Of a DNA stretch of 64,000 nucleotides, positions 1 through 12,092 are shown piece after piece. The stretch comes from an uncultured Pelagibacteraceae bacterium. Its GTDB lineage: Bacteria; Pseudomonadota; Alphaproteobacteria; Pelagibacterales; Pelagibacteraceae. How positions within the stretch are numbered: the stretch's first letter is position 1; each line of letters starts with the position of its first letter. The stretch is taken from positions 1 through 64,000 of the forward strand of contig CACLZL010000007.1 in assembly GCA_902611405.1 (NCBI GenBank). Direction: 5' to 3'. Under the pieces are notes generated by a model. That model worked only from the letters and a program-made list of their open reading frames with translations. It did no database searches and had not been told where the DNA came from. The translations under genes and the position numbers were made by a program.

Positions 1-1
1 T

Positions 2-1168
2 TCTTTGATATTTGGAATAGTAGAATTTCTACGAGGATCAATACTAACCGGTTTTCCTTGGAATTTAATCGCTTATAGTTTCTCTAATCAAATCGAAATT
101 TTAAATATTACTTCAATCATAGGTACCTACAGCTTTAATCTTTTTTGTATTTCATTATTTACAAGTCCATCAATATTTATTTTAAGAGAAAATAAAAAAG
201 ATATTAGCGTTTGTGTTGCGTTTCTTATTACAACAATGTCATTTTATATTCTTGGTTCACAAAATTTAGAAAAATTTAACAATCAAGATGTAAAAAATCT
301 TGACTATAAAATAAGAATTTTGAGTTCAAATATAAGTATAGATAGATTTTATAACAATATTGATCCTATAACCGCAATAGAAGAACTAATTGAAATTAGC
401 TCACCTAGAAAAAGTGAAAAAATAATTTTTATTTGGCCAGAAGGTATTATTCCAGGTATTTCACAAGACCAACTAAAAGAATACAAATGGTTATTTGAAA
501 ATAAATTCAACGAAAATCATTTATTAGCAATTGGAATTAATAGCAAAGAAGATAAAAACAAGACTGTAAAATATTTTAATTCATTATCTATTTTTGAACA
601 TGACCTCAATGTAATAAATTCATATAAAAAAATTAATCTTGTACCTTTTGGAGAATTTTTACCTTTTGAAAAATTATTAAAAAGTATTGGCTTAAAAACA
701 ATTACTAATGACTACCAATCATATTCAAAGGGTGAAGAAAGAAACATAATTGATCTCACATATAATAATTTATCGGTGAAAATATTGCCCCTTATTTGTT
801 ACGAGATAATTTATTCAGGTAAAATTTTCACTAACAGTAACTTTGACTATATTGTAAATATTTCTGAAGATGGTTGGTTTGGTAAATCAATTGGTCCAGA
901 GCAACATTTTACTCATAGTATTTTTAGAGCTATAGAGAGTGGAAAATATGTTTTAAGGTCTGCAAATAATGGGACAACAGCAATTATTAACCCAATGGGA
1001 GTTATTGAGCAAAAAGTTGATATTAACAATTCTGGTTATATAGATTTAATTGAGTCAAGAAAAATAGAGATGACACTATTTGCAAAATTTGGAAATAAAA
1101 TTTTTGCATTAATAATTTTATTGTATATTTTTTTAATATTTTCATTTAAGAAACTTAAAAATGAGTAA
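2..1168 (+). CDS. lnt: Apolipoprotein N-acyltransferase, C-terminal part (gene continues left of window)
   Basis: ORF with nitrilase-like motifs ([52 protein letters not shown]); directly upstream of metK. Confidence 0.93.
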   Translation, partial: SLIFGIVEFLRGSILTGFPWNLIAYSFSNQIEILNITSIIGTYSFNLFCISLFTSPSIFILRENKKDISVCVAFLITTMSFYILGSQNLEKFNNQDVKNLDYKIRILSSNISIDRFYNNIDPITAIEELIEISSPRKSEKIIFIWPEGIIPGISQDQLKEYKWLFENKFNENHLLAIGINSKEDKNKTVKYFNSLSIFEHDLNVINSYKKINLVPFGEFLPFEKLLKSIGLKTITNDYQSYSKGEERNIIDLTYNNLSVKILPLICYEIIYSGKIFTNSNFDYIVNISEDGWFGKSIGPEQHFTHSIFRAIESGKYVLRSANNGTTAIINPMGVIEQKVDINNSGYIDLIESRKIEMTLFAKFGNKIFALIILLYIFLIFSFKKLKNE

Positions 1169-2330
1169 TTTAAAAAATTATCTTTTCACTAGTGAGTCCG
1201 TTTCAGAAGGCCATCCAGATAAAGTGTCTGATAGGATTTCAGATATGGTTGTTGATAGTTTTATTTCTGGAGATCCATATTCTAGAGTTGCCTGCGAAAC
1301 ACTAACTACGACAAATAAAGTAGTTTTAGCTGGAGAAGTAAGAGGACCAGAAATTAAAAAATATGAATTAATTGAAAAAGTAAGAAATTGTATAAAAGAT
1401 ATTGGTTATGACCAAGAAGGATTTACCTGGAAAGAAGCTACAAAAATTGAAAGCCATTTACATTCCCAATCAGCTGATATTGCTATGGGTGTAGATTCCT
1501 CTGGTAACAAAGATGAAGGAGCTGGAGATCAAGGTATTATGTTCGGATATGCATGTAATGAAACTGATGTTTTAATGCCGGCACCTATACATTATTCTCA
1601 TAAAATTTTAAGATTAATAGCTGAAGATAGAAAATCTGGAAAATTAAAAAATATTGAACCAGATTCAAAAAGCCAGGTAACATTCGAGTATGTTGATGGA
1701 AAACCATCTAAAGTAAAATCTGTAGTTATCTCTTCACAGCACTCTCCAGATGTTAATCAGTCACAAGTCAGAGATTTACTCAGACCTTATATGTTAAAGT
1801 CTATTCCTGAAAATTTTCTTGATGGTTTTAACGAGGATGAGTTTTATGTAAATCCTACAGGAAATTTTGTAATTGGTGGTCCAGATGGAGATTGTGGTTT
1901 GACAGGTAGAAAAATTATTGTTGATACTTATGGTGGAGCCGCACCTCATGGTGGTGGCGCTTTTTCAGGAAAAGATCCAACAAAAGTTGACAGATCAGCA
2001 GCTTACGCAGCAAGATACATTGCAAAGAATATTGTTGGTTCAAAAATTGCAGAAAAATGTTTAATTCAATTAGCTTATGCGATAGGAGTTTCAAAACCTT
2101 TATCAATATATGTAAATTTATATGATGATGATTTAGACAAAAATAAATTTGTAGTCGAAAAAATTAAAGAAAATTTTGATTTAAGTCCTAGAGGTATTCG
2201 GGAAATGTTAAATTTAAATAAACCTATATATGAAAAAACAGCTGCTTACGGCCATTTTGGTAGAATGCCAGAGAAAAATGGTTCATTTTCATGGGAAAAA
2301 ACTGACAAAATTAACGTATTTTTGAAATAG
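1161..2330 (+). CDS. metK: S-adenosylmethionine synthetase
   Basis: [55 protein letters not shown] motifs. Confidence 0.98.
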   Translation: MSNLKNYLFTSESVSEGHPDKVSDRISDMVVDSFISGDPYSRVACETLTTTNKVVLAGEVRGPEIKKYELIEKVRNCIKDIGYDQEGFTWKEATKIESHLHSQSADIAMGVDSSGNKDEGAGDQGIMFGYACNETDVLMPAPIHYSHKILRLIAEDRKSGKLKNIEPDSKSQVTFEYVDGKPSKVKSVVISSQHSPDVNQSQVRDLLRPYMLKSIPENFLDGFNEDEFYVNPTGNFVIGGPDGDCGLTGRKIIVDTYGGAAPHGGGAFSGKDPTKVDRSAAYAARYIAKNIVGSKIAEKCLIQLAYAIGVSKPLSIYVNLYDDDLDKNKFVVEKIKENFDLSPRGIREMLNLNKPIYEKTAAYGHFGRMPEKNGSFSWEKTDKINVFLK

Positions 2331-2387
2331 TTTCAGTTGAATTAAAAGAAAACTTTACTATATTGCCCTTACATTATTGATCTTTAC

Positions 2388-2413
2388 AAAATGGGCTTTA
2401 GCCCATTTTTTTT
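2388..2413 (+). terminator. Hairpin plus T-tract in nusA leader (AAATGGGC-TTTA-GCCCATTTTTTTTT)
   Basis: Perfect inverted repeat followed by T run, immediately before the nusA Shine-Dalgarno GGAG. Confidence 0.75.
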
Positions 2414-2429
2414 TGGAGATAACAAAATT

Positions 2430-3983
2430 ATGTTAAATAAAAGAGCGGATAAACTTGAATTGTTAAGAATTGCTGAGGCTGTCGCGTTAGAAAAATCTAT
2501 TGATAAAGAACTTATTATAAGTTCAATGGAGACTGGTATTGCAAAGGCTGCAAAATCAAAATTTGGTCAGGAAAATGAGATTAAAGTTTCGATTAATAGA
2601 GATAATGGTGATATTGAGCTTTTCAGGAAATTGGTGATTGCTGAAAATCCTGAAAACTCTAATACAGAAATTAAATTAGAAGACGCTATAAATTTAAATG
2701 AAACAAACAAAGGTAAGTCAATTGGTGATGAGGTATTACAACCACTTCCCTCATTTGACTTTGGACGAATAGCTGCTCAAACCGCAAAACAAGTAATTAG
2801 TTTTAATGTTAGAGAGGCTGAAAGGGAAAGACAATTTAATGATTTTATTGATAAAAAAGACTCTATTTTAAGTGGGATTGTAAAAAGATTAGAATTTGGA
2901 AATGTGATTGTTGATCTAGGAAGAACTGAAGCTATAATCCAAAAAAATGAGCTAATTCCTCGTGAAAATATTAAAGCAGGTGATCGAATAAAAGCTTACT
3001 GTTACGATGTAAGGAGAGAGCCAAGAGGACAACAAATATTTTTATCTAGAGCACACCCTAAATTTATGGAAAAGCTTTTTGTTCAAGAGGTCCCAGAAAT
3101 CTATGATGGATTAATAGAAATTAAATCTTCCTCAAGAGATCCAGGAAGTAGAGCAAAAATATGTGTAAAAGCAGTTGATACATCTTTAGATCCAGTTGGT
3201 GCTTGTGTAGGAATGAGAGGTTCAAGAGTTCAAGCTGTTGTGAATGAACTTCAAGGTGAGAAGATTGATATTGTTAACTGGTCTGAGGATCCTGCAATTT
3301 TGGTTTCAAATGCGTTATCACCAGCAGAAGTTCAAAGAGTAAATGTTGATTTAGAAAGAAAAAAACTTGATGTAATATTAACTGAAGAAAATTTAAGCAA
3401 AGCAATTGGAAGAAGAGGTCAAAACGTTAGACTTGCAACAAAACTTTTAAATTATGAAATTAACATAATGACTGATGCTGAAGACTCAGAAAGAAGACAG
3501 TTAGAATTTAAGGAAAAAACTGAAAACTTTGTAAAAAATTTAGAGTTAGACGAAACATTAGGCCAGTTACTTGTTGCGGAAGGTTTTTCAACTATTGATG
3601 ATATTAAGGATAGTTCCACTGAAAATTTGATAAAGATTGAAGGTATAGAGGAAGATACCGCTGAAGCATTGATAGAAAGAGCTAAAGAATTTTATGAAAA
3701 AGACCAAGAAGATATTTCTCAGAGAATAAAAGAATTGGGTCTTGAAGATACTTTGATAAATTTAAATGGATTAACACCAGGTATGTTGGTTACGTTAGGA
3801 GAGCAAAAAATTCTTACATTAGAAGATTTTGCAGATTTGGCATCTGATGAATTAACAGGTGGTTATGACGTGATTAAAGGTGAGAAAGTCAAAATCCAAG
3901 GGTATCTTGAAGATTTTGCTTTATCTAAAGAAGAGGCAGATGAATTAATTATGTCTGCTCGAAATATTGTTTATAAAGATTGA
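2430..3983 (+). CDS. nusA: Transcription termination/antitermination factor NusA (start reassigned from 2391 to 2430)
   Basis: S1/KH protein order and C-terminal repeats; the 2391 start lies inside a terminator hairpin, whereas ATG 2430 follows GGAG and begins MLNKRADKLELLRIAEAVALEKSIDKELI. Confidence 0.95.
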   Translation: MLNKRADKLELLRIAEAVALEKSIDKELIISSMETGIAKAAKSKFGQENEIKVSINRDNGDIELFRKLVIAENPENSNTEIKLEDAINLNETNKGKSIGDEVLQPLPSFDFGRIAAQTAKQVISFNVREAERERQFNDFIDKKDSILSGIVKRLEFGNVIVDLGRTEAIIQKNELIPRENIKAGDRIKAYCYDVRREPRGQQIFLSRAHPKFMEKLFVQEVPEIYDGLIEIKSSSRDPGSRAKICVKAVDTSLDPVGACVGMRGSRVQAVVNELQGEKIDIVNWSEDPAILVSNALSPAEVQRVNVDLERKKLDVILTEENLSKAIGRRGQNVRLATKLLNYEINIMTDAEDSERRQLEFKEKTENFVKNLELDETLGQLLVAEGFSTIDDIKDSSTENLIKIEGIEEDTAEALIERAKEFYEKDQEDISQRIKELGLEDTLINLNGLTPGMLVTLGEQKILTLEDFADLASDELTGGYDVIKGEKVKIQGYLEDFALSKEEADELIMSARNIVYKD

Positions 3984-3993
3984 GTGATGAGGT

Positions 3994-6210
3994 ATGGAGA
4001 AAAAAACAAAATTAACTATTTCAGGTCCAGCCAAAAAATCGATAAAGAATATTGAGATTGCTAAAACTCAAAGAAAAAACTCTGTAGTAATTGAAAAACA
4101 AACTGGAAAGTTTTCAAGTAGAGGTGGATCGTTTAGATCTACAATTAAAACAAAGCCACCTTCATCTTTTAACAGAGGCACTTCTTTAAAACCATCTTTT
4201 GGTTCTAAATCACCGCCAGTAACAAATGACTTTGAAAAAAGAAAATTAGCTGAACAGAGAGCTACCAAAAGACTTAAAGGAGATAGTGAGGCTAAAGACC
4301 GAAAAACTTTAAAAGTAGGAACAAAAAAAAGAGAGTTAAAATTAACTGTATCGAGAGCTTTAAGCGATGAGATTGATGCGAAACAGAGAAGTTTAGCATC
4401 AGTAAAGAGAGCAAGACAAAAAGAGATTAAAAATGCAACAAAAAATGACACACAAGAAAATTTAAAACCTATAAAAAGAGATGTAAATATTCCAGAGGCA
4501 ATTACTGTAAGAGAACTTGCAAATAGAATGGCAGAACAATCAAGTAATGTAATTAAATATTTATTTGGTATGGGAGTCACAGTAACAATCAATCAAACAT
4601 TAGCCGCAGATACTGCAGAATATTTGGTAAAAGAATTTGGACACAATCCAATAAGGGAAGAAAAAGCAGAAGAGATTATAAAAAAAATAAAAGCTTCAAG
4701 AACTGAAAATTTAAAAAATAGACCTCCAATTGTTACTGTTATGGGACACGTAGATCATGGTAAAACGTCAGTATTAGATGTATTAAGAAGTGCTAATGTG
4801 GTTTCAGGAGAGTTTGGAGGAATTACTCAACATATTGGCGCTTATCAAATTGAAAGTCAAAATAATAAATTAACTTTTATTGATACCCCAGGCCATGCTG
4901 CTTTTACTGAGATGAGAGCAAGAGGATCAAAATTAACAGATGTAGTTGTTTTGGTAGTCGCTGCTGACGATGGAGTAAAACCTCAAACAGTTGAATCTAT
5001 TAAACACGCTAAAGCTGCAAATGTTCCAATTGTTGTGGCTATAAATAAGTGCGATCTACCCGAAGCGGATCCACAGAAAATAAAAAACCAATTATTAGAA
5101 CATGAATTGATTGCCGAAGATTTATCTGGTGATACTTTAATGGTTGAAATATCAACTAAAACAAAAAAAAATTTAGATAAATTAGTCGAGTCTATAATTC
5201 TTCAGGCAGAGATTTTAGATCTTAAAACTGACTATGAATCTAAAGCAACAGGTATAGTACTAGAATCAAAAATTGATGTTGGTAGAGGTCCAGTAGCAAA
5301 TATAATTGTTACTACTGGAACTCTCAATAGAGGCGATTTTTTTGTTAGTGGTTTAAAATGGGGAAAAGTTAGAGCAATAATTAATGATAAAGGTCAAAAT
5401 ATTAATGAGGCCATGCCTTCAACTCCTGTTGAGATTTTAGGAATAAATGGTGCAGCAAAAGCTGGAGATGATTTTATTGTACTTGATACAGAAAAAGAAG
5501 CTAAGATATTAAGTGAAAATAGAGCTCAAGAAAGTAAGGATGGAAAAAATCCTCTTACATTTGCAACTCAAGATTCTGCTTTCTCAGATAAATCTACAGA
5601 AGAATTAAATTTAATTATTAAATCTGATGTACATGGATCGTCAGAAGCAATTAAAAATGCAATTAGTCAAATTAAACATGATGAAGTTAAACCTAAAATA
5701 ATTTTAGCAGACATAGGAATGGTAACAGAGACAGACGTCACATTAGCGAAGGCATCTAATGCAGTATTAATAGCTTTCAATGTTAAGCCAAGTAAAGAGG
5801 CAAAAAAACTTGCTGAAAATGAAAAGATAAAAATATCTTCATACAATATTATTTATGAAGTTTTGGATTATATTAAACATAGAATGTCAGGATTATTAGC
5901 ACCCGATGTCCAAGAAAAAATCACTGGTACAGCACAAATTTTAGAAATATTTAAAGTTTCAGGTGCTGGAAAAGTTGCTGGCTCAAAAGTAACTGAGGGA
6001 GAAATTAATAGTACTTCAGATGTTAGAATTATCAGGGATGGTACAATTATTTATACTGGAAAAGTTTCAACAATATTTAGAGAAAAAAACCAAGTAAAAC
6101 AAGTAAGTGGTGGACAAGAATGCGGGATTACAGTCAAAGATTATATGGATTTCCAAAAAAATGACACAATAGAGGCTTTTAGTGTTACATCTACAGAGAG
6201 GTCAATTTAA
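3994..6210 (+). CDS. infB: Translation initiation factor IF-2
   Basis: [40 protein letters not shown]. Confidence 0.98.
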   Translation: MEKKTKLTISGPAKKSIKNIEIAKTQRKNSVVIEKQTGKFSSRGGSFRSTIKTKPPSSFNRGTSLKPSFGSKSPPVTNDFEKRKLAEQRATKRLKGDSEAKDRKTLKVGTKKRELKLTVSRALSDEIDAKQRSLASVKRARQKEIKNATKNDTQENLKPIKRDVNIPEAITVRELANRMAEQSSNVIKYLFGMGVTVTINQTLAADTAEYLVKEFGHNPIREEKAEEIIKKIKASRTENLKNRPPIVTVMGHVDHGKTSVLDVLRSANVVSGEFGGITQHIGAYQIESQNNKLTFIDTPGHAAFTEMRARGSKLTDVVVLVVAADDGVKPQTVESIKHAKAANVPIVVAINKCDLPEADPQKIKNQLLEHELIAEDLSGDTLMVEISTKTKKNLDKLVESIILQAEILDLKTDYESKATGIVLESKIDVGRGPVANIIVTTGTLNRGDFFVSGLKWGKVRAIINDKGQNINEAMPSTPVEILGINGAAKAGDDFIVLDTEKEAKILSENRAQESKDGKNPLTFATQDSAFSDKSTEELNLIIKSDVHGSSEAIKNAISQIKHDEVKPKIILADIGMVTETDVTLAKASNAVLIAFNVKPSKEAKKLAENEKIKISSYNIIYEVLDYIKHRMSGLLAPDVQEKITGTAQILEIFKVSGAGKVAGSKVTEGEINSTSDVRIIRDGTIIYTGKVSTIFREKNQVKQVSGGQECGITVKDYMDFQKNDTIEAFSVTSTERSI

Positions 6211-6578
6211 TGGCAGACAGAATAGGAAAACCTGTATCTCAAAGACAGCTTAGAGTAGGAGAGATGATTAAGCAGTCTTTAAGCATGATTTTTATAAGAA
6301 ATGAGGCTAAGTTGCCGAATTTAGAAACAAACACTATTACAGTTACAGAAGTTAGAATGAGTCCAGATCTGAAAATTGCTAAAGCATATGTTCTTCCATT
6401 AGGAGGAAAGGATGCGGAAGAAACAATTTATGTTTTAAAAGAATACTCATTTTTAATCAGAAAAATTTTATCACAAAAAGTGGTTATGAAATTTTTACCA
6501 AAATTACTTTTTAGAAAAGACGAATCTTTTGAGTATGCGGAAAAAATAGAAAACTTAATAAAACAAACAAATAAATAG
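6210..6578 (+). CDS. rbfA: Ribosome-binding factor A
   Basis: RQLRVGEMIKQSLSMI...EVRMSPDLKIAKAYVLPLGG; position after infB. Confidence 0.93.
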   Translation: MADRIGKPVSQRQLRVGEMIKQSLSMIFIRNEAKLPNLETNTITVTEVRMSPDLKIAKAYVLPLGGKDAEETIYVLKEYSFLIRKILSQKVVMKFLPKLLFRKDESFEYAEKIENLIKQTNK

Positions 6579-6590
6579 GAAGATAGAGGC

Positions 6591-6839
6591 ATGAACAAAA
6601 AGGCACAAGAGTTAGCAATGCATGATAAAGATACTGGATCTTCAGAGATACAGATAGCTTTGCTAACAGAGAAAATTGAAACTCTCTCTAAGCACATAAA
6701 GCAATTCAAGAAGGATAAACATTCATCTGTAGGATTGTTGAGAGCGGTAAATAGAAGAAAGAAATTGTTAGAATACTTAAAGAAAAATAAAATGGATTCT
6801 TACAAAAATGTACTGTCGAAATTGAATTTAAGAAAATAA
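6591..6839 (+). CDS. rpsO: 30S ribosomal protein S15
   Basis: [52 protein letters not shown]. Confidence 0.97.
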   Translation: MNKKAQELAMHDKDTGSSEIQIALLTEKIETLSKHIKQFKKDKHSSVGLLRAVNRRKKLLEYLKKNKMDSYKNVLSKLNLRK

Positions 6840-6895
6840 AAGTCAAGATAGATAGAACGGAATGGAATGAAACGAACGAACGAAATGGAAAAGAA

Positions 6896-8968
6896 ATGTT
6901 TAAAGTATACAAGAAGGAAATCGAAGTAGCAGGAAAGAAAGTAAGTTTAGAAACTGGTAAAGTAGCAAGACAGGCAGACGGTGCAATAATCGCAACATGT
7001 GGAGAGACAGTCGTACTAGCAACAGTAGTGGGGGCAAAAAAAGTAAATCCTGACATGGATTACTTTCCATTATCTGTAAATTACCAAGAGAAATATTATG
7101 CAGCTGGAAAAATTCCAGGTGGATATTTTAAAAGAGAAGCAAGACCAACTGAGAGCGAAACATTAATCTCTAGATTAATCGATAGACCAATCAGACCTTT
7201 GTTTCCTGACGAATTTAAAAATGAAGTACAGTTATTACCAACTGTAATTTCATATGACAAAGAAAACGAACCAGATATTTTATCAATCACTGCTTCATCA
7301 GCAGCATTAGCCATATCAGGAATGCCATTTATGGGTCCTGTAGGAGCTTCAAGGGTTGGATTTATTGATGGAAAATATGTTTTAAACCCATCTAAAGCAG
7401 AGTTAGAAAAATCGAAATTAGATTTAGTTGTAGCAGGTACAAAAGATGCTGTGCTTATGGTTGAATCAGAAGCAAGGGGTTTAACAGAGGAAGAAATGTT
7501 AAACGCAGTTAAATTTGGACATGAAGGATTTGTTCCAGTAATCGAGATGATCGAGGAACTTGCAAAAGAATGTAGAAAACCCGAGTGGATTGTTGAAAAG
7601 AAAGATCTATCAGAAGTTAAGAAAAAATTAGAAGAAACTTTTACAGAGGATCTTAAAAAAGCTTTTGCAACAAGAGACAAACAAGATAGATCAAATCAAA
7701 TTTCAGAGATCACTGATAAAGCTAAAAAACTTTATGAGGAAGATGAAAATTATACTGATCTAGATGTTAACAGTCAGTTAAAAAATCTTGAAAAATCAAT
7801 TGTTAGAACAGACATTCTAAAAAATAAAAATAGAATTGATGGAAGAGGTTTGTCTGATGTAAGACCTATTGAATGTGAAGTGGGTGTTCTTCCAAGAGCA
7901 CATGGTTCTGCATTGTTTACTAGAGGAGAAACACAAGCAATTGTTGTTGCAACTTTAGGAACATCTGATGATGAACAAAGAATTGAAAGTTTAGATGGAT
8001 TACAAAGAGAGAGATTTATGCTTCACTATAACTTTCCTCCTTTTTCAGTTGGAGAAACTGGTAGAATTGGAACTGGTAGAAGAGAAATCGGGCATGGTAA
8101 ACTAGCATGGAGAGCAATTAATTCTTCATTACCAACCAAAGAGGCATTTCCATACACGTTTAGAGTAGTTTCAGAGATTACAGAGTCAAATGGATCTTCT
8201 TCAATGGCTACAGTTTGTGGAACATCATTAGCATTAATGGATGCCGGAGTACCAATTAAAGAGCCAGTTGCTGGTATTGCAATGGGATTAATTAAAGAAG
8301 GTGATGATTTCAGCGTGCTTTCAGACATCCTAGGTGACGAAGATCATCTTGGTGACATGGACTTTAAAGTTGCTGGAACTAAAGATGGAATTACTTCTCT
8401 ACAAATGGATATCAAAATAACAGGTATTACATTTGAAATCATGGAGCAGGCATTGAGCCAAGCCAAAGATGGAAGAGTTCATATCTTAGGAGAAATGAAT
8501 AAAGCATTGTCAGCTTCAAGATCTGATGTTGGAAAACACACTCCAAAAATGGAACAAGTTAATGTAGATAAAAAAGACATTGCTGCTGTGATTGGAAAAG
8601 GTGGTGCAACGATCAGAGAGATTGTTGAAAAATCAGGTGCGAAAGTAGATGTAAACGACGAAGGCGTGGTGACAGTTGCTGCTCCCGATGAAGAATCTAG
8701 AAACATAGCAATGCAAATGATTAAAGACATCACTGCAAAAGCTGAATTGAATAAAATTTATTCAGGAAAAGTAATGAAGATCATGGAGTTTGGTGCATTT
8801 GTTAATTTCTTAGGAAAACAAGATGGACTGGTTCATATCTCAGAACTTGCAGATAAGAGAGTTGCTAAAGTAACTGACGTTGTCAATGAAGGCGACGAAG
8901 TAAAAGTCAAAGTAATTGGTTTCGATAGAGGTAAAGTTAAACTTTCTATGAAACAAGCTGCTGAGTAA
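6896..8968 (+). CDS. pnp: Polyribonucleotide nucleotidyltransferase
   Basis: PNPase core motifs plus C-terminal KH and S1 domains. Confidence 0.98.
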   Translation: MFKVYKKEIEVAGKKVSLETGKVARQADGAIIATCGETVVLATVVGAKKVNPDMDYFPLSVNYQEKYYAAGKIPGGYFKREARPTESETLISRLIDRPIRPLFPDEFKNEVQLLPTVISYDKENEPDILSITASSAALAISGMPFMGPVGASRVGFIDGKYVLNPSKAELEKSKLDLVVAGTKDAVLMVESEARGLTEEEMLNAVKFGHEGFVPVIEMIEELAKECRKPEWIVEKKDLSEVKKKLEETFTEDLKKAFATRDKQDRSNQISEITDKAKKLYEEDENYTDLDVNSQLKNLEKSIVRTDILKNKNRIDGRGLSDVRPIECEVGVLPRAHGSALFTRGETQAIVVATLGTSDDEQRIESLDGLQRERFMLHYNFPPFSVGETGRIGTGRREIGHGKLAWRAINSSLPTKEAFPYTFRVVSEITESNGSSSMATVCGTSLALMDAGVPIKEPVAGIAMGLIKEGDDFSVLSDILGDEDHLGDMDFKVAGTKDGITSLQMDIKITGITFEIMEQALSQAKDGRVHILGEMNKALSASRSDVGKHTPKMEQVNVDKKDIAAVIGKGGATIREIVEKSGAKVDVNDEGVVTVAAPDEESRNIAMQMIKDITAKAELNKIYSGKVMKIMEFGAFVNFLGKQDGLVHISELADKRVAKVTDVVNEGDEVKVKVIGFDRGKVKLSMKQAAE

Positions 8969-8989
8969 TATAGCTCAATTTAAAATTAT

Positions 8990-9024
8990 AAACCCCTCGA
9001 ATGAGAATTCTGGGGGTTTTTTTT
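8990..9024 (+). terminator. Rho-independent terminator, probably bidirectional, between pnp and fabI
   Basis: AAACCCC...GGGGGTTTTTTTT inverted repeat in a convergent intergenic gap. Confidence 0.75.
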
Positions 9025-9042
9025 AATTAAATTTAACTATAT

Positions 9043-9828
9043 TTAGGTAATATTTTTAGGATCAGGCATTCCAACCTTGTTATATCCGGCATCTACATAG
9101 TGAATTTCACCAGTAACACCATTTGCAAGGTCACTTAATAGATATAACGCTGAATTTCCAACATCATGGATATCTACATTTCTCTTAAGGAATGAATGGT
9201 CTTCATTCCATTTATATAAGAATTTTGCGTCTCCAATTGCAGAGGCAGCCAATGTTTTGATAGGTCCAGCACTTATAGCATTTACTCTTATACCTTTGGC
9301 TCCTAAGTCTCTTGCTAAATACTTAACACTTGCCTCAAGAGCTGATTTACAAACACCCATTACGTTATAATTTGGAATTGCTTTAGTAGACTCGTAAGTT
9401 AAAGTTAACAAACTTCCACCTTGTTTCATTACATTTGAAGCTTCTTTAGCTACTTCAGTAAATGAAAAGCATGAGATTAAAATACTTCTTAAAAAGTTTT
9501 CTCTAGTCGTATTTAAATATTCACCTGATAACTCTGATTTATCAGAGAAAGCAACTGCATGAACTACAAAATCAATTTCGCCCCATTTAGATTTTATATC
9601 TTTAAATAATTTTACAACTTCTTCTTTTTTTTCAACATCACAACTAAATGTAACGTTTGAATTTAATTTTTCTGCTAAAGGAACTACTCTTTTTTTTAAA
9701 GCGCCACCCAAATAAGTAAATGCTAGTTCAGCTCCTGCTTCAGCAAGTTTTTGAGATATACCCCAGGCAATAGATCTTTCATTAGCGACACCCATGATTA
9801 ATCCTTTTTTACCTTTCATTAAACTCAT
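9043..9828 (-). CDS. fabI: Enoyl-[acyl-carrier-protein] reductase (NADH)
   Basis: GKKGLIMGVANERSIAWGI, YNVMGVCKSALEASVKYLARDLG. Confidence 0.95.
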   Translation of the reverse strand: MSLMKGKKGLIMGVANERSIAWGISQKLAEAGAELAFTYLGGALKKRVVPLAEKLNSNVTFSCDVEKKEEVVKLFKDIKSKWGEIDFVVHAVAFSDKSELSGEYLNTTRENFLRSILISCFSFTEVAKEASNVMKQGGSLLTLTYESTKAIPNYNVMGVCKSALEASVKYLARDLGAKGIRVNAISAGPIKTLAASAIGDAKFLYKWNEDHSFLKRNVDIHDVGNSALYLLSDLANGVTGEIHYVDAGYNKVGMPDPKNIT

Positions 9829-9831
9829 AAA

Positions 9832-11043
9832 TTAAACCTTTTCAAAAATTAAAGCTGCATTAGTTCCACCAAAACCAAAGCTATTTGACATTACTGTATT
9901 TAAAGTTGCTCCCGTTTCAGTTTTTGAGACTATAGGAAATTTTTTAGCATCATCATCCATATCAGTAATATTTGCGGAACCTGTAATGAAATTATTCTTC
10001 ATCATTATTAAACAATAAATTGCCTCATGCACTGAAGCTGCTCCTAAAGGATGACCTGATAAAGATTTTGTTGAACTTATTTTTGGAATGTCTTCTCCAA
10101 ATGTTTCTTTTATAGCATTAAGTTCAGTTATATCTCCGACAGGAGTGGATGTTCCGTGAGTATTAATGTAATCAATTTTATTTTTAGCAGTTGCCATTGC
10201 CATTTTCATACATCTAACAGCACCTTCACCTGATGGCGCTACCATATCGTATCCATCTGAGGTTGCTCCATAACCAGTTAATTCTGCGTATATTTTAGCC
10301 CCTCTTGCTTTAGCATGTTCGTATTCCTCAAGTACTAATACGCCTGCACCACCTGCAATTACAAACCCATCTCTAGTTTTATCATAAGCTCTAGAGGCAG
10401 ATTGTGGAGTGTCATTATATTTTGATGATAAAGCTGTCATAGCATCAAACATTGCTGTCATTGCCCAATGAATTTCTTCACTACCACCTGCAAAAACAAC
10501 ATCCTGTTTACCCATTTGAATTAATTCCATAGAATTTCCTATGCAATGTCCACTAGTTGCACATGCAGAACTCATTGTGTAGTTAGTTCCTTTAATTTTA
10601 AATGGTACGGCAAGTGTTGCAGAAGCAGTACTGGCCATTGTTCTTGGAACAATAAAAGGTCCCATTAATTTTGGTGTCTTCGCTCTAGTTTTATCTGCAG
10701 CTAAAATTACATTTTCTATAGAAGGTCCCCCTGATCCCATCACAATTCCAGTTTTAAAATTACTTACTTCACTTTCTTCTAATCCAGAGTCTTCAATAGC
10801 TTCTTTCATTGCAATATAATTATAAGCTGACCCTGATCCCATAAATCTAATTGTTTTTCTATCTATATGATCCTCAAGTTTAATATTTGGTTTACCATGA
10901 ACATGGCTTTTCAGATTATGCTCTTTATAATCTTCAGCATAAGAAATTCCTGATTTTGAATTTAATAAAGATTGATGAACTTCTTCTTGATTATTTCCTA
11001 GACAAGAAACAACTCCTAAACCTGTAATAACTACTCTTCTCAT
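9832..11043 (-). CDS. fabB: Beta-ketoacyl-ACP synthase I
   Basis: [40 protein letters not shown]. Confidence 0.95.
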   Translation of the reverse strand: MRRVVITGLGVVSCLGNNQEEVHQSLLNSKSGISYAEDYKEHNLKSHVHGKPNIKLEDHIDRKTIRFMGSGSAYNYIAMKEAIEDSGLEESEVSNFKTGIVMGSGGPSIENVILAADKTRAKTPKLMGPFIVPRTMASTASATLAVPFKIKGTNYTMSSACATSGHCIGNSMELIQMGKQDVVFAGGSEEIHWAMTAMFDAMTALSSKYNDTPQSASRAYDKTRDGFVIAGGAGVLVLEEYEHAKARGAKIYAELTGYGATSDGYDMVAPSGEGAVRCMKMAMATAKNKIDYINTHGTSTPVGDITELNAIKETFGEDIPKISSTKSLSGHPLGAASVHEAIYCLIMMKNNFITGSANITDMDDDAKKFPIVSKTETGATLNTVMSNSFGFGGTNAALIFEKV

Positions 11044-11543
11044 TACTTAAACAACCCTACTTTTAAACTTTCTGCTGAATATATTTTTTTATTATCTGCA
11101 AGAACAATTCCATTTGCAAGCCCAACAGTTGTTCCTGCAGGAGACATAATTTTTTTCATATCTATTTCATATCTTACATTTTTTACACTCTGTAATACTT
11201 CGCCTGTAAATTTCACAGTACCCACTCCTAGAGCTCTTCCTTTTCCAGGATACCCTAGCCAACCTAGAAAAAAGCCTACCAGTTGCCACATAGCATCTAA
11301 ACCTAAGCACCCTGGCATAACTGGATCTTTTTTAAAATGACAATCAAAAAACCATAGATCATCTTTAATATCTAATTCAGCTTTTAAAGAGCCTTTATTA
11401 AACGCTCCACTATTTTCATTGATTTCCGTTATTCTGTCAAACATAAGCATTGGTGGGAGTGGTAATTTTGCATTACCAGGACCAAAAAGATCACCTTTCC
11501 CACAAGTTATTAGATCATCATAGGAGTATGAGTTTTTTTTCAT
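11043..11543 (-). CDS. fabA: 3-hydroxydecanoyl-ACP dehydratase/isomerase
   Basis: [39 protein letters not shown]. Confidence 0.95.
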   Translation of the reverse strand: MKKNSYSYDDLITCGKGDLFGPGNAKLPLPPMLMFDRITEINENSGAFNKGSLKAELDIKDDLWFFDCHFKKDPVMPGCLGLDAMWQLVGFFLGWLGYPGKGRALGVGTVKFTGEVLQSVKNVRYEIDMKKIMSPAGTTVGLANGIVLADNKKIYSAESLKVGLFK

Positions 11544-11612
11544 ATTCGAGCACCCTTAATACTTGATTTAATCCTAATATAATATAATAAAACAGTATAT
11601 TTTTATTCATAC

Positions 11613-11629
11613 TTTAGAATAATTATAAA
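11613..11629. promoter_or_regulatory. Candidate Irr/ICE-like box between fabA and the Fur-family gene (TTTAGAATAATTATAAA)
   Basis: Imperfect inverted repeat; reverse complement matches 15/17 with 12093..12109 upstream of rubrerythrin. Confidence 0.5.
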
Positions 11630-11634
11630 AAAGA

Positions 11635-12063
11635 ATGCCAAAAAACTGCAATTTTATTGAAAAATTAAGAGAAGTTGGTCTTAGACCGACCAAGCAAAGA
11701 ATAAAAATGTGTGAAGTTTTGTATAATAGAGAAAAAACTTTCCATTTCACAATTAACGATCTTGTTAAAATGATATCTGAAAAAATGAATGAAAAGATAT
11801 CTCTAGCCACAGTTTATAACACAGTTCATGCATTTGAAAAAAAAGGATATTTAAAAGAAATTTCAATCGATAGTCACAAAAGTTATTTTGATACAAACAC
11901 ATCAGCACATCATCATTTTTTTGATGAAGACACGCATGAGCTAATTGATTGTGATGAGAGCGATATAGACAAAATAAATATTAAAAAAAATATTACAGGA
12001 AAAAAAATAAATTCCGTTGAGGTGTTGGTTAGAGTTGCGAGTGATAATCAAACTCAAAAATAA
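11635..12063 (+). CDS. irr: Fur-family transcriptional regulator, Irr-like
   Basis: LRPTKQRIKMCEVLYN, LATVYNTVHAFEKKGYL, AHHHFFDEDTHELIDC; located beside fabA-fabB-fabI. Confidence 0.82.
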   Translation: MPKNCNFIEKLREVGLRPTKQRIKMCEVLYNREKTFHFTINDLVKMISEKMNEKISLATVYNTVHAFEKKGYLKEISIDSHKSYFDTNTSAHHHFFDEDTHELIDCDESDIDKINIKKNITGKKINSVEVLVRVASDNQTQK

Positions 12064-12092
12064 TTTAATTAAATCATACACTTAAATTCTAC

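Noticed and set aside
2391-2429. N-terminal extension of NusA (MGFSPFFFGDNKI)
   Set aside because: Encoded by a terminator hairpin and T tract; proper SD and Met lie downstream
4068-4592. 174-aa minus-strand ORF inside infB
   Set aside because: Antisense to a well-supported infB; composition is that of reverse-read coding sequence
7096-7680. 194-aa minus-strand ORF inside pnp (and others at 6706, 8026, 8479)
   Set aside because: Shadow ORFs opposite pnp with no recognisable domain or ribosome-binding context
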